This document shows, piece by piece, positions 7,871 through 15,351 of a stretch of DNA of 20,401 nucleotides. A program made the position numbers and the translations under genes. This DNA comes from CAZESH01 sp964514665 (GTDB lineage Bacteria; Bacillota; Bacilli; Paenibacillales; KCTC-25726): assembly GCA_964514665.1 (NCBI GenBank), contig CAZESH010000047.1, positions 1 through 20,401 of the forward strand, written 5' to 3'. How positions within the stretch are numbered: position 1 is the first letter of the stretch; the number at the start of each line of letters is the position of its first letter. The notes below the pieces were generated by a model. The model had not been told where the DNA came from. It worked only from the letters and a program-made list of their open reading frames with translations, and did no database searches.

Positions 7871-9040
7871 ATGGGATCACGACTCAGCATCAAACTGCCG
7901 CTGGCCGGCGGCTCGCTGACGGATTACAGCTTTTCCGGCGCTTCCGGCTTCACAGCGCCTTCCGGCTCTAAACCGCTTCTTCGCAGTGCATACGCCGCCG
8001 CCCATGTGGTTTGCGATCCGCTGGCCGACGTCGATCCGCTTCATCAGTCGGCAATCGATTGGGAAGGCACGCTCGCATATCGCCGCTATTTGTGGTCGCT
8101 GGGATTGGGCGTGGCGGAAGCGATGGATACCGCGCAGCGCGGGATGGGACTTGACTGGGAGAGTTCTCGGGAATTGATCCGCCGTTCCGTGGCGGAAGCC
8201 AAAGCCGTCGGCGGTATGATCGCCAGCGGAGCGGGGACGGATCATCTCGCAGCAGGAAGCGCCGTGTCGCTGCAGGAAGTGATTGCGGCTTATGAGCAGC
8301 AAGTGTCGTTCGTGGAAGCTGCCGGCAGCAGGGTAATCCTGATGGCCAGCCGGGCGCTGGCGGCATGTGCGAAGAGCTCCGAGGATTACGAATACGTGTA
8401 TGAACGGATCTTGAGCCAGGTGTCGCAGCCTGTCATTCTCCACTGGCTTGGGGACATGTTCGACCCTGCGCTTAGGGGTTATTGGGGCCACGGGGATGCG
8501 GATGCGGCGATGGATGCCTGTCTGCGAATAATCAATGCGCACGCAGACAAGATCGACGGCATCAAAATTTCCTTGCTGGATGAGCAAAAGGAAGTCGCCA
8601 TGCGCCGCAGGCTGCCCGGGAATGTAAAAATGTATACCGGCGACGACTTCAATTACCCACAGCTGATCAAAGGCGATGAATCCGGTTACAGTCATGCGCT
8701 GCTTGGAATTTTCGACGCGATTGCACCTGCTGCGGCCGCAGCGCTCCAAGCCCTTGACGAGGGAAGAATCGCCGATTACGACGCGATTCTGGAGAAAACG
8801 GTGCCCTTGTCGCGGCATATTTTTCAGCGGCCGACCTACGTTTACAAGACCGGCATCGTATTCATGGCTTATCTGAACGGACATCAGGAGCATTTCCGCA
8901 TGATCGGCGGCAGCGAAGGCGCCCGTTCGATTGTGCATTTATCCAAGCTTCTGGTGCTGGCCGATCAAGCGGGGTTGATCCGCGACGCGGAAATCGCAGC
9001 AGAGCGCATGAGCCTGCTGCTGAAGCTGGCGGGTATTTGA
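7871..9040 (+). CDS. DUF993 / dihydrodipicolinate-synthase-like TIM-barrel protein
   Basis: A 389-residue protein recognised as the DUF993 type, usually called 'dihydrodipicolinate synthase family'. ATG 7871 follows GGAGGAGG. It resembles class I aldolases of the DapA/NanA superfamily in fold order: ILMASRAL around the position of the usual YxxxY strand, VILHWLG for strand 5, DGIKISLL with the probable Schiff-base lysine K232, and YTGDDFNYPQLIKGDESGYSHALLGI for the strand 7-8 phosphate/carboxylate-binding region. I infer it forms an imine with a keto-sugar and cleaves or condenses a C-C bond. It lies between a dehydrogenase and a TIM-barrel isomerase with tight spacing, the logic of an oxidise-isomerise-cleave pathway. 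The catalytic role is inference; I know of no firmly characterised member. Confidence 0.8.
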   Translation: MGSRLSIKLPLAGGSLTDYSFSGASGFTAPSGSKPLLRSAYAAAHVVCDPLADVDPLHQSAIDWEGTLAYRRYLWSLGLGVAEAMDTAQRGMGLDWESSRELIRRSVAEAKAVGGMIASGAGTDHLAAGSAVSLQEVIAAYEQQVSFVEAAGSRVILMASRALAACAKSSEDYEYVYERILSQVSQPVILHWLGDMFDPALRGYWGHGDADAAMDACLRIINAHADKIDGIKISLLDEQKEVAMRRRLPGNVKMYTGDDFNYPQLIKGDESGYSHALLGIFDAIAPAAAAALQALDEGRIADYDAILEKTVPLSRHIFQRPTYVYKTGIVFMAYLNGHQEHFRMIGGSEGARSIVHLSKLLVLADQAGLIRDAEIAAERMSLLLKLAGI

Positions 9041-9084
9041 TCCATGCACAAAAAATCCGATTGCGAAAGGACGTGCGGCAACGA

Positions 9085-9906
9085 ATGGAAGCTTTCACTT
9101 CAATCGAGCGGCTGAGTCATAATCAAATTACCACCAATCGTTGGAGCCTGCAGGAAGCAGCGGACGGCTGCATGCGCGCGGGCATTTCTTGGATCGGCCT
9201 GTGGCGGCATAAGGTTCAGGAAACGGGGCTTGCAGAGAGCCGGCGCATCATCAGGGACAGCGGGCTTGGCGTTTCCAGCTTGTGCCGCGGCGGCATGTTT
9301 CCGGCGGAAACGGCCGCCGGACGCCAGGCCAATCTGGATGACAACCGCAGGGCCGTGGAGGAAGCGGCCGAGCTTGGAACGGACGTGCTGGTGCTGGTGT
9401 GCGGCGGGCTTGCGGGCAAGGATCTGGAATCTTCGCGGCAGATGGTTACTGAAGGCATTGCGCAGCTTGCACCCTACGCCCAAGCCTGCAAGGTCAAGCT
9501 GGCAATCGAACCGCTGCATCCGATGTTCGCCGCCGACCGTTCGGTGATTGTGACGCTGGGCCAGGCTTTGGCTATGGCGGAGCCATTCGCTGCCGATCAG
9601 GTAGGGGTGATCGTCGATGTATTCCACGTGTGGTGGGACCCCGAATTGTATGCCGGAATTCAACGGGCGGGCAGCCGAATATTCGGCTTTCATGTGAATG
9701 ATTGGCTCAATCCGCTGCCTGATGTGCTGATGGGACGCGGGATGATGGGCGACGGAGTGATGCAGCTCCGCCGCATGCGGCAGGCCGTGGATCTGGCCGG
9801 TTACAGCGGGCCGATCGAAGCGGAAATTTTCAATCGGGGAATTTGGGACCGTCCTGGCGACGAGGTGTTGGCGCTTATGAAGGAGCGTTTTCTGCAGCAC
9901 TGCTGA
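9085..9906 (+). CDS. Sugar phosphate isomerase/epimerase (xylose-isomerase-like TIM barrel)
   Basis: About 273 residues, AP-endonuclease-2/xylose-isomerase-like fold. Metal-binding residues are in place: E142 in IEPLHP, D178 and H181 in IVDVFHVWWD, H203 in FHVNDW, and the terminal glutamate in IEAEIFN (E245 or E247). Relatives include IolE, hydroxypyruvate isomerase and 3-keto-sugar epimerases. Start choice is uncertain: ATG 9085 has GAAAGGA 14 bases upstream; TTG 9037 overlaps the previous stop as TTGA and would add 16 basic residues (IHAQKIRLRKDVRQR) that look unlike a TIM-barrel N-terminus. It is third in the cassette with the dehydrogenase and DUF993 genes, and probably isomerises or epimerises the oxidised sugar before cleavage. 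It may be translated by coupling. Confidence 0.88.
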   Translation: MEAFTSIERLSHNQITTNRWSLQEAADGCMRAGISWIGLWRHKVQETGLAESRRIIRDSGLGVSSLCRGGMFPAETAAGRQANLDDNRRAVEEAAELGTDVLVLVCGGLAGKDLESSRQMVTEGIAQLAPYAQACKVKLAIEPLHPMFAADRSVIVTLGQALAMAEPFAADQVGVIVDVFHVWWDPELYAGIQRAGSRIFGFHVNDWLNPLPDVLMGRGMMGDGVMQLRRMRQAVDLAGYSGPIEAEIFNRGIWDRPGDEVLALMKERFLQHC

Positions 9907-9954
9907 CAGATAGCGATAAGTTTATGCGAGGCTAGCAGTCTTTCAGGCGAATGG

Positions 9955-10069
9955 GTTCAAGTAAATATTTACGTTTTGTGTGGTATGCTCCCGAGCATAT
10001 AGATTTAAGCGCGCAGCCCCATCTCCTCGGGAGTTATCTGCATGATTTTGAATATATATTCACTTGAAC
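9955..10069. repeat. Nested inverted repeat between the cassette and the AraC gene
   Basis: Outer arms GTTCAAGTAAATAT (9955-9968) and ATATTCACTTGAAC (10056-10069) match at 13 of 14 positions. Inner arms CTCCCGAG (9988-9995) and CTCGGGAG (10026-10033) match perfectly. Two local dyads sit inside: GTAAATATTTAC (9961-9972) and TATGCTC-CC-GAGCATA (9984-9999). No T-run flanks the arms, so it is not a standard terminator pair. Candidates are a bidirectional termination/3'-end structure for the two convergent genes or a small degenerate mobile element. Nothing else is visible in 9907-10095. Confidence 0.55.
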
Positions 10070-10095
10070 TAATTTACCGGACAGACTTCCAGACG

Positions 10096-10926
10096 TTATT
10101 CCGGCATGTCGGCGGCTGGCAGCTGCTTGATGGTGCGGTAACGGTGGGGGGAATGGCCGGTTTTCTGCTTGAAGGCGCGATAGAAGACGGAAACCGTCTC
10201 ATAGCCGACTTCAAAGCAGACGGAGATGATATCCTTGTCGGTTTCCGTCAACAAATCCTTGGCCTTCTCCACGCGGGTGGAGGCTAAATACTGCATCGGC
10301 GTCAGGCCGAATTGCGCTTTGAAGATGTCATTCATGTAGCGGGTGCTGATTCCGAGCCTGCGGGACAATTCGGAAGCGGTGAGTGCAGCATAGTAACGGG
10401 AATCGATGTACTGGCGAATGCGTTCGGCGCGCACGCTGTTGAAATCCTCCGAACTGTCGGTTTGCAGGCTGCGGTAAAGATGCAGCAGCAGCTCGGTCAG
10501 CTGAATTTGAATGGCCAGACCGGATAACGGTTTAGGATTCGCCTGCTCGTAAAGTATTTTTCGCAGCAGCGTTTTGATTTCCGGAGCGACCAAAGGATTC
10601 AGCGACATCCACAGCGATTCACGCAAGAACGGATCAAGCTGCGCTGCAGACGCTCCGAGGCATGCATCCTTGTCAAAGGCCAGCACCAGAAGCGTCAGGT
10701 TGCCTTGTGTGGAGACGGAATGGCGGGTGAACGGAGCGACAAACACGATGTCGTCAGGCTTGACCGGAGCGGGCTTGTCGAACAGGGAAATTTCCCCCGT
10801 TCCTTCAAGGATGACAAGCAGCTGATAGACATCATGAAAGTGGGGGCGGACGTGCGCCCCCGCTTTGTGTTTGCTCTCGTAAATCTGCAGGCTGTGGTCG
10901 TTTAAATCGACGGATTGAAAGCTCAT
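10096..10926 (-). CDS. AraC-family transcriptional regulator with N-terminal cupin domain
   Basis: A 276-residue transcription factor. Start ATG at 10926 (reads MSFQSVDL) follows GAGGGAGTGG; the longer frame begins at a TTG (11007) that lies upstream of the predicted -10 box at 10963-10968, so it is rejected. The N-terminal cupin sensor has the metal/sugar-binding-like pattern HVRPHFHD (H29, H31) and H69. The C-terminal double helix-turn-helix (about 172-270) includes ASELSRRLGISTRYMNDIFK and the family signature around DIISVCFEVGYETVSVFYRAFKQKTGHSPHRYR. It converges on the dehydrogenase/DUF993/isomerase cassette and most likely controls it in response to a sugar; this is inferred from adjacency only. 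Confidence 0.93.
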   Translation of the reverse strand: MSFQSVDLNDHSLQIYESKHKAGAHVRPHFHDVYQLLVILEGTGEISLFDKPAPVKPDDIVFVAPFTRHSVSTQGNLTLLVLAFDKDACLGASAAQLDPFLRESLWMSLNPLVAPEIKTLLRKILYEQANPKPLSGLAIQIQLTELLLHLYRSLQTDSSEDFNSVRAERIRQYIDSRYYAALTASELSRRLGISTRYMNDIFKAQFGLTPMQYLASTRVEKAKDLLTETDKDIISVCFEVGYETVSVFYRAFKQKTGHSPHRYRTIKQLPAADMPE

Positions 10927-10962
10927 TTCCACTCCCTCACGTTTAACGAAATCTTGTGCTCT

Positions 10963-10968
10963 ATTATA
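10963..10968 (-). promoter_or_regulatory. -10 box of the AraC gene
   Basis: On the minus strand this reads TATAAT, a perfect -10 hexamer, 36 bases upstream of the ATG at 10926. The -35 at 17 bases' spacing is poor (TTCCTT), which suggests activator help or autoregulation. It supports the shorter start of the regulator. Confidence 0.5.
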
Positions 10969-11054
10969 CAGCAGCGGCATAAAAGAAGGAATATGCAAGA
11001 CTTTCAAAGAAAATAATAGAGACTAAGGAATTAACCCGAAGCCAGAGGTGGGCC

Positions 11055-12608
11055 ATGTCCGATCAAGATCATGCCGGCAAAGGGAAGACAAATCTCCCGG
11101 AAACAGGCAATCGCCAATATTTAAAAGACTATGTGAATCAGCATCCGGATAATAAAATGGCTTGGTATTTGCTGGGCAAAGAATATCTTCGCAGAGGCGA
11201 ACAAGGGAAAGCCAACTACTGCTTTGAGCAGTCCGGGGAAATCTATGGGGCGTTTGAAAAGCCGGACGCGCATTCCTTCGATTTTATCAAAAATAAAGAA
11301 GGGTGGAATAGCGCGCTACTCGACATGGTAGAAGCAAAGGAAACGCCCGCGCTTTCTTATCCGCGAAAAAGGAGAAGCGCCATTCTCCGTTCTGTCCGCA
11401 TAAGCGTGGTATTGATTTGGGGTTTGTTTCTGCTGTTGTTCACGCCATCGGAAAAGCTGCGAAAACCGGCGCAGCAGGTTTCTCTCGAACTGCCGCCGAT
11501 CCATACGCAAGCACCCTTGTCTCCCACCCTTCCGCCGTCGGAGACGACTCCCGTTTCTCCGCTTATCAACGTATATTTCATCCAGTCGGATGACGGAGCG
11601 GACCGATTGGATAAAATTGTCCGGGACATGCTTCTGACCGACGCCCAGAAAGTCCGCCGCGCGGTTGTTGCCAAGGCGGCCGCCAGCTCGGTCAAGGGTT
11701 GGTCCGATTGGTCGAAGCCGCCGCAGATGCTTCTGTCTGCGGATCGGGATGCATCCGGAGGCCGATTGACGCTATCGTATCATGACCGTTCGAGCTGCTC
11801 CTGCGAGCCGGCTGACGACAGCGCATCGCGCCGGGATACAGCCGCATGGAAGCCGCAGCAGGAACAGCTGCTCGCCTTGCTTTCGGCGCTTGCGGCATAT
11901 AAGGCGGAAACGGGCCGATATCCTGCACAAGCGGAGCAGCTTGACGCCAATTATCCGGACAATTATATGTCCGGGCGGACGCCTCTCATGGAACGGCTTT
12001 TTCAGCCGTTAACAGCTTATTTGCAAGCGCGGGATTCGGCGGACACGGGACGCCTTCAACAGCCGGTGCCGCAGCGGCAGAAGGGAGACGAAGGAAGGCC
12101 GTCAACCGCTCTGCTGCCGGGAGTCACAGATGGCTTCAACCTTTCGCCTCAGCTCAATCCGTGGCAACAGCCGCTGCAGATTATAATCGACAAGACCCAT
12201 CACCGCTTGGCGGTGGCAAGCGGCCGCATGCTGCTGAGGAATTACCCTGTCGGATTGGGCGGCGACCGTACGCCGACAGGCGATTTTGCGATCACGGAGA
12301 AGGTCGTCAATCCGAACGGCAGGTCGGACGGCGATTTCGGCAGCCGGGGAATGACGCTCTCCAACACGCGCTATGCCATACACGGCACCAACAAGCCGGA
12401 CAGCATCGGCAAAGATGAATCGCTAGGCTGCATCCGCATGGGCAAGGCGGATATCGAGGAGCTGTTCGATCTTGTACCGAAGGGAACGAAGGTGTCGATC
12501 CTGAGCGACGGGCTTCCCGAGGAGCCGATTCGGGCGGACAAACCTTTTTCGCTGCCGCACACGGCCAAGCAAACCAATCCCGGAAAAAGATACAATTGGC
12601 TCGATTAA
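11055..12608 (+). CDS. Membrane-anchored L,D-transpeptidase (YkuD domain)
   Basis: A 517-residue peptidoglycan cross-linking enzyme. ATG 11055 follows GAGGTGGG. Residues 1-109 are cytoplasmic and contain one TPR-like helix pair (DNKMAWYLLGKEYLRRGEQGKANYCFEQSG), then a positive stop (PRKRR) and one membrane helix (about 116-133), giving an N-in topology. The extracellular part has a Pro/Thr-rich linker, a segment of unknown role (ALAAYKAETGRYPAQAEQLDANY), and a C-terminal YkuD domain (about 374-487). The catalytic motif is complete: H443 in AIHGTNKPDSIG and C459 in SLGCIRM. GGDRTPTGDF is also typical. This family forms 3-3 cross-links or anchors proteins; in spore-formers several act during sporulation. 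A cytoplasmic TPR-like N-terminus suggests an interaction partner inside the cell. Confidence 0.92.
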   Translation: MSDQDHAGKGKTNLPETGNRQYLKDYVNQHPDNKMAWYLLGKEYLRRGEQGKANYCFEQSGEIYGAFEKPDAHSFDFIKNKEGWNSALLDMVEAKETPALSYPRKRRSAILRSVRISVVLIWGLFLLLFTPSEKLRKPAQQVSLELPPIHTQAPLSPTLPPSETTPVSPLINVYFIQSDDGADRLDKIVRDMLLTDAQKVRRAVVAKAAASSVKGWSDWSKPPQMLLSADRDASGGRLTLSYHDRSSCSCEPADDSASRRDTAAWKPQQEQLLALLSALAAYKAETGRYPAQAEQLDANYPDNYMSGRTPLMERLFQPLTAYLQARDSADTGRLQQPVPQRQKGDEGRPSTALLPGVTDGFNLSPQLNPWQQPLQIIIDKTHHRLAVASGRMLLRNYPVGLGGDRTPTGDFAITEKVVNPNGRSDGDFGSRGMTLSNTRYAIHGTNKPDSIGKDESLGCIRMGKADIEELFDLVPKGTKVSILSDGLPEEPIRADKPFSLPHTAKQTNPGKRYNWLD

Positions 12609-12614
12609 ATGAAA

Positions 12615-12645
12615 AAGCCGGCTCGCATACGGATGCGTCCGGCTT
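12615..12645 (-). terminator. Hairpin terminator for the small minus-strand gene
   Basis: AAGCCGG (12615-12621) pairs with CCGGCTT (12639-12645); CGCAT/ATGCG (12624-12628, 12633-12637) extend it over an ACGG loop. On the minus strand the stem is followed by TTTTT, so it is a good intrinsic terminator for the gene ending at 12672. On the plus strand no T-run follows, though the hairpin may still help end the L,D-transpeptidase transcript. Confidence 0.8.
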
Positions 12646-12671
12646 GGTTGGATTGGATATCCGGTGCCGTT

Positions 12672-12806
12672 CTACACTTTTAAAATCATCAGTACAGCCA
12701 TGATGATGACGATTCCCACAAAAATGGAAGAGACCCAGATGATTGCTTTTCTGTTGACTTCATTTTTGTGCTTGCGTTCCAGATATGCTTTTTGTTTTTT
12801 GACCAT
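12672..12806 (-). CDS. Small basic single-pass membrane protein, 44 residues
   Basis: Reads MVKKQKAYLERKHKNEV followed by NRK and a strongly hydrophobic helix (AIIWVSSIFVGIVIIMAVLMILK), so a basic cytoplasmic N-terminus and a C-terminal membrane anchor. Start ATG at 12806 is preceded by AAAGGTCGAGAGGG; a longer in-frame start (12878) would add an unconvincing leader. Evidence that it is real: an extended -10 promoter upstream (12881-12889) and a proper terminator 27 bases downstream, both on its own strand. I do not recognise the family. It is convergent with the L,D-transpeptidase and divergent from pyrD. Confidence 0.7.
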   Translation of the reverse strand: MVKKQKAYLERKHKNEVNRKAIIWVSSIFVGIVIIMAVLMILKV

Positions 12807-12880
12807 TGCCCTCTCGACCTTTCTTTCACAGGATTTTCGCCAAAAGATCATGCTGCGGCTGAATACATATATGCCCAACT

Positions 12881-12889
12881 ATCATACCA
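12881..12889 (-). promoter_or_regulatory. Extended -10 promoter of the small membrane protein gene
   Basis: On the minus strand this reads TGG-TATGAT, an extended -10 with five of six consensus bases, about 75 bases upstream of the ATG at 12806. No strong -35 is visible. Confidence 0.45.
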
Positions 12890-13000
12890 TATTTTAAGCC
12901 GCTCAGGTTAAAATAATGCTGTGAACAAATGGCTGCTTCCTTTTTGCAGCCGAAAAAGATAAACTATTTTCTAGAGCTGTCCAAGAGGGAGTGATTTCCA

Positions 13001-14101
13001 ATACTGTACAAAAAAATCGGAAAACCGCTGTTCTTTAAACTGGATGCGGAACGCGCCCATCATTTGGTGATTGGAGGCATGCATACTGCAGGCAAGATTC
13101 CGGGAATGACTGCGCTGCTTCGCCGGATGTACGGCGTCGGAGAAAGCCCTGAATTAAGCTCGGAGCTGTGGGGAATCCGCTTCCCTTCGCCGATCGGCCT
13201 CGCCGCAGGATTGGATAAGAATGCCGCGGCCGTTGCCGGATTTTCCGCAATCGGTTTTGGCTTCATGGAAGTCGGCACGGTGACGCCGGAGGCTCAACCC
13301 GGCAACGAACAGCCGCGGCTGTTCCGGCTGCCTGCAGATCAAGCTTTGATCAACCGCATGGGCTTTAACAACGAGGGGGCCGACGCCATGGCCGCACAGC
13401 TGGGGAAGCTTGCGGCAAGACCGATTCCGCTGGCGATCAATATCGGCAAAAACAAATGGACGCCGAATGAAACGGCCGAGAACGATTATAGAGCCTGTAT
13501 ACAAAAGCTGTATGCCAACGGCGATTTTTTTGTCGTCAATATCAGCTCGCCCAATACGCCGGATCTAAGGAAGCTTCAGCATGGCGATGACCTGAAAAAG
13601 CTGCTGTCAGCGGTAACGGATGAAATCGCCATACAAAGCGCAGGAAGCCGCGCCAAGCCCGTGCTTGTCAAAATCGCGCCCGATATGGGCGATGAAGAAT
13701 TGGAATATATGATCAAAACGATAGCTTCCCATGCCGTTTCCGGCATAATCGCCACCAACACCACGCTGGACAGATCGGGCTTGACGCCGCATGCCAATGC
13801 AAGCGAGCAGGGAGGCCTGAGCGGAAAACCGCTCTCCAGCCGTTCCACGGCAATCATTTCAAAAATATATCAAATAACAGAGGGGCGACTTCCGATTATC
13901 GGATCCGGGGGGATATTTACGGGAAAGGACGCCTATGAGAAAATTCGCGCAGGGGCCAGCATGGTGGAAATTTACACTGCGCTTATTTATGAAGGGCCGG
14001 AGCTTTTGCGCACCATCAATCGGGAATTATCACAGCTTTTGAAAAAAGATGGCTATCATCATATTTCCCAGGCGGTGGGAGCAGACGCTCAACTCGGTTA
14101 A
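13001..14101 (+). CDS. pyrD: Dihydroorotate dehydrogenase, quinone-dependent (class 2)
   Basis: Oxidises dihydroorotate to orotate, fourth step of pyrimidine synthesis, passing electrons through FMN to membrane quinone. About 366 residues. The N-terminal helical domain typical of class 2 (LYKKIGKPLFFKLDAERAHHL) is encoded upstream of any ATG/GTG/TTG: an in-frame stop sits at 12992-12994, and the frame then offers only ATA (13001) or CTG (13004), 8-12 bases after GAGGGAGTG. Homologues start Met-Leu-Tyr, which would place the start at ATA. FMN/substrate motifs: GLAAGLDKNA, MEVGTVTP, INRMGFNNEG, NISSPNTPDLR with the catalytic base serine (S183; class 1 has Cys), VKIAPD, GIIATNTT, IIGSGGIFTG. The 14064-14118 junction leads straight into relQ with 17 bases between. 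Initiation at the internal TTG 13064 is possible but would delete the N-terminal domain. Confidence 0.93.
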   Translation: MLYKKIGKPLFFKLDAERAHHLVIGGMHTAGKIPGMTALLRRMYGVGESPELSSELWGIRFPSPIGLAAGLDKNAAAVAGFSAIGFGFMEVGTVTPEAQPGNEQPRLFRLPADQALINRMGFNNEGADAMAAQLGKLAARPIPLAINIGKNKWTPNETAENDYRACIQKLYANGDFFVVNISSPNTPDLRKLQHGDDLKKLLSAVTDEIAIQSAGSRAKPVLVKIAPDMGDEELEYMIKTIASHAVSGIIATNTTLDRSGLTPHANASEQGGLSGKPLSSRSTAIISKIYQITEGRLPIIGSGGIFTGKDAYEKIRAGASMVEIYTALIYEGPELLRTINRELSQLLKKDGYHHISQAVGADAQLG

Positions 14102-14118
14102 GAATTGGAGGGAAGTGA

Positions 14119-14925
14119 ATGGACGCTAGAGATTGGGGGAGATTTTTGCTTCCTTATGAACAAGCGGTCGAGGAACTGAAGGTAAAATTCAAAACGCTGC
14201 GGACGGAGTTAAAGAAACGCGAGGAATTTTCCCCGATCGAATTTGTAACGGGCAGGGTCAAACGAATATCGAGCATTTTGGATAAAGCAAGCCGTTTATC
14301 CGTTCCGATGGATCAGTTGGAGACGGGAATTGAAGACATAGCGGGAATTCGCATCATGTGCCAATTTGTCGAGGATATCAGCAAGGTCGCGGAATTAATC
14401 CGCAGCCGCAAGGATATGACGCTGGTGTATGAGAAGGATTATATCGTGAATAAAAAGGAAAGCGGGTACCGCAGCTATCACGTGATCGTCGAGTATCCGG
14501 TACAAACGGCGCTTGGCATGAAGTGTGTTTTGGCGGAAATTCAAATCCGCACGCTGGCGATGAATTTTTGGGCCACGATCGAGCACTCGCTCAATTATAA
14601 GTTTAAATCGAGTTTGCCGGAAAACGTTCAGATCCGACTGAAGAAGGCGGCGGAAGCGGCTTTCAAGCTCGATGAGGAAATGTCGAGCATCCGCGAGGAA
14701 ATCGTCGAATCGCAGAAGCTGTTTGAGGACAACGCCAATGTTGTTTCGAAGATCCTGATCGATATCCAGGAGCTTTATTTTTACCGCAAGGTGAGAGAAG
14801 CCGCGCAATTCCAGCTTCGCTTCAACGAGCTTTGGGAGCATGAGGACATTTGGGAGCTGAAACGGCTGTCCTTGGAAATTCAGGAGGCGTTGATGCGTTC
14901 CAAGCAGCATGACGCAACCCAATAA
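14119..14925 (+). CDS. relQ: Small alarmone synthetase, RelQ/YjbM-type GTP pyrophosphokinase, with C-terminal extension
   Basis: Makes (p)ppGpp from ATP and GTP/GDP; lacks the hydrolase domain of Rel. ATG 14119 has TTGGAGGGAAG upstream. Closely resembles B. subtilis YjbM: W-x-x-F-L-x-P-Y-x-Q-A-V-E-E-L-K-V-K at the N-terminus, SPIEFVTGRVK, DIAGIRIMCQFV (metal-binding D73), KESGYRSYHVIVEYP (substrate loop), and AEIQIRTLAMNFWATIEHSLNYK (catalytic E140). The YjbM family is usually near 210 residues; this protein has 268, the extra part being a predicted helical tail (IDIQELYFYRKVREAAQ to the end). RelQ enzymes are allosterically activated tetramers, so the tail could affect assembly. It lies between pyrD and a DUF309 gene, an operon that links nucleotide synthesis with stringent signalling. 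Confidence 0.92.
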   Translation: MDARDWGRFLLPYEQAVEELKVKFKTLRTELKKREEFSPIEFVTGRVKRISSILDKASRLSVPMDQLETGIEDIAGIRIMCQFVEDISKVAELIRSRKDMTLVYEKDYIVNKKESGYRSYHVIVEYPVQTALGMKCVLAEIQIRTLAMNFWATIEHSLNYKFKSSLPENVQIRLKKAAEAAFKLDEEMSSIREEIVESQKLFEDNANVVSKILIDIQELYFYRKVREAAQFQLRFNELWEHEDIWELKRLSLEIQEALMRSKQHDATQ

Positions 14926-14935
14926 AGGAGTCGGC

Positions 14936-15349
14936 ATGAGCTACGATCCGCTTTATATTGCCTTTTACTATTATTTCAATCAAGAACGCGATTATTTTGA
15001 ATGCCATGAGGTGATGGAGGAGCTGTGGCTGGAGGAAGGGAGAAATCCGCTTTATCAAGGACTTCTGCAGGTGGCTGTCGGCTTGTATCATTTTCGCAAC
15101 GGGAATCTTGGCGGAGCGATCAAGCTGATGACTGCGGCGCTTGAGAAGCTCGGGCCCCATCCGAAGGCGGAACTCGGCATCGATTTGGCGCAGCTGCTGG
15201 ATGAATGCCGCCGGTATATACAGAAGCTGGGGCGGTATGAGCGCGAACCTTTCGACTTCTACGATCTGGATATCCGCATTACCGATCCCCGGCTTGCGGC
15301 AGAGGTGGAACGTTTCGATCCCGAATCCCTTGCGCTGCATGATGATTAG
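14936..15349 (+). CDS. DUF309 family protein
   Basis: A 137-residue protein of unknown function with the DUF309 motif: FNQERDYFECHEVMEELWLEE near the N-terminus (residues about 15-34), then LYQGLLQVAVGLYHFRNGN. The conserved Glu, His and Glu of that motif look like a possible metal or substrate site in an all-helical fold, but no activity is established to my knowledge. ATG 14936 sits 5 bases after AAAGGAG (14924-14930), which overlaps the relQ stop, so the two are translationally linked. The longer frame from 14909 lies inside relQ and is rejected. Confidence 0.88.
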   Translation: MSYDPLYIAFYYYFNQERDYFECHEVMEELWLEEGRNPLYQGLLQVAVGLYHFRNGNLGGAIKLMTAALEKLGPHPKAELGIDLAQLLDECRRYIQKLGRYEREPFDFYDLDIRITDPRLAAEVERFDPESLALHDD

Positions 15350-15351
15350 CG

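Noticed and set aside
7877..8938. Long antisense open frame (353 codons) opposite the DUF993 gene
   Set aside because: It lies wholly opposite a convincing gene with motifs and ribosome site, has no such signals of its own, and is explained by codon bias leaving the opposite frame free of stops. The same applies to 2485-3549 and 5649-6584 on the minus strand.
12931..12951. GGCTGC/GCAGCC hairpin before pyrD as a pyrimidine attenuator
   Set aside because: The stem is only 6 bp, no T-run or antiterminator alternative follows, and no PyrR-binding consensus was seen.
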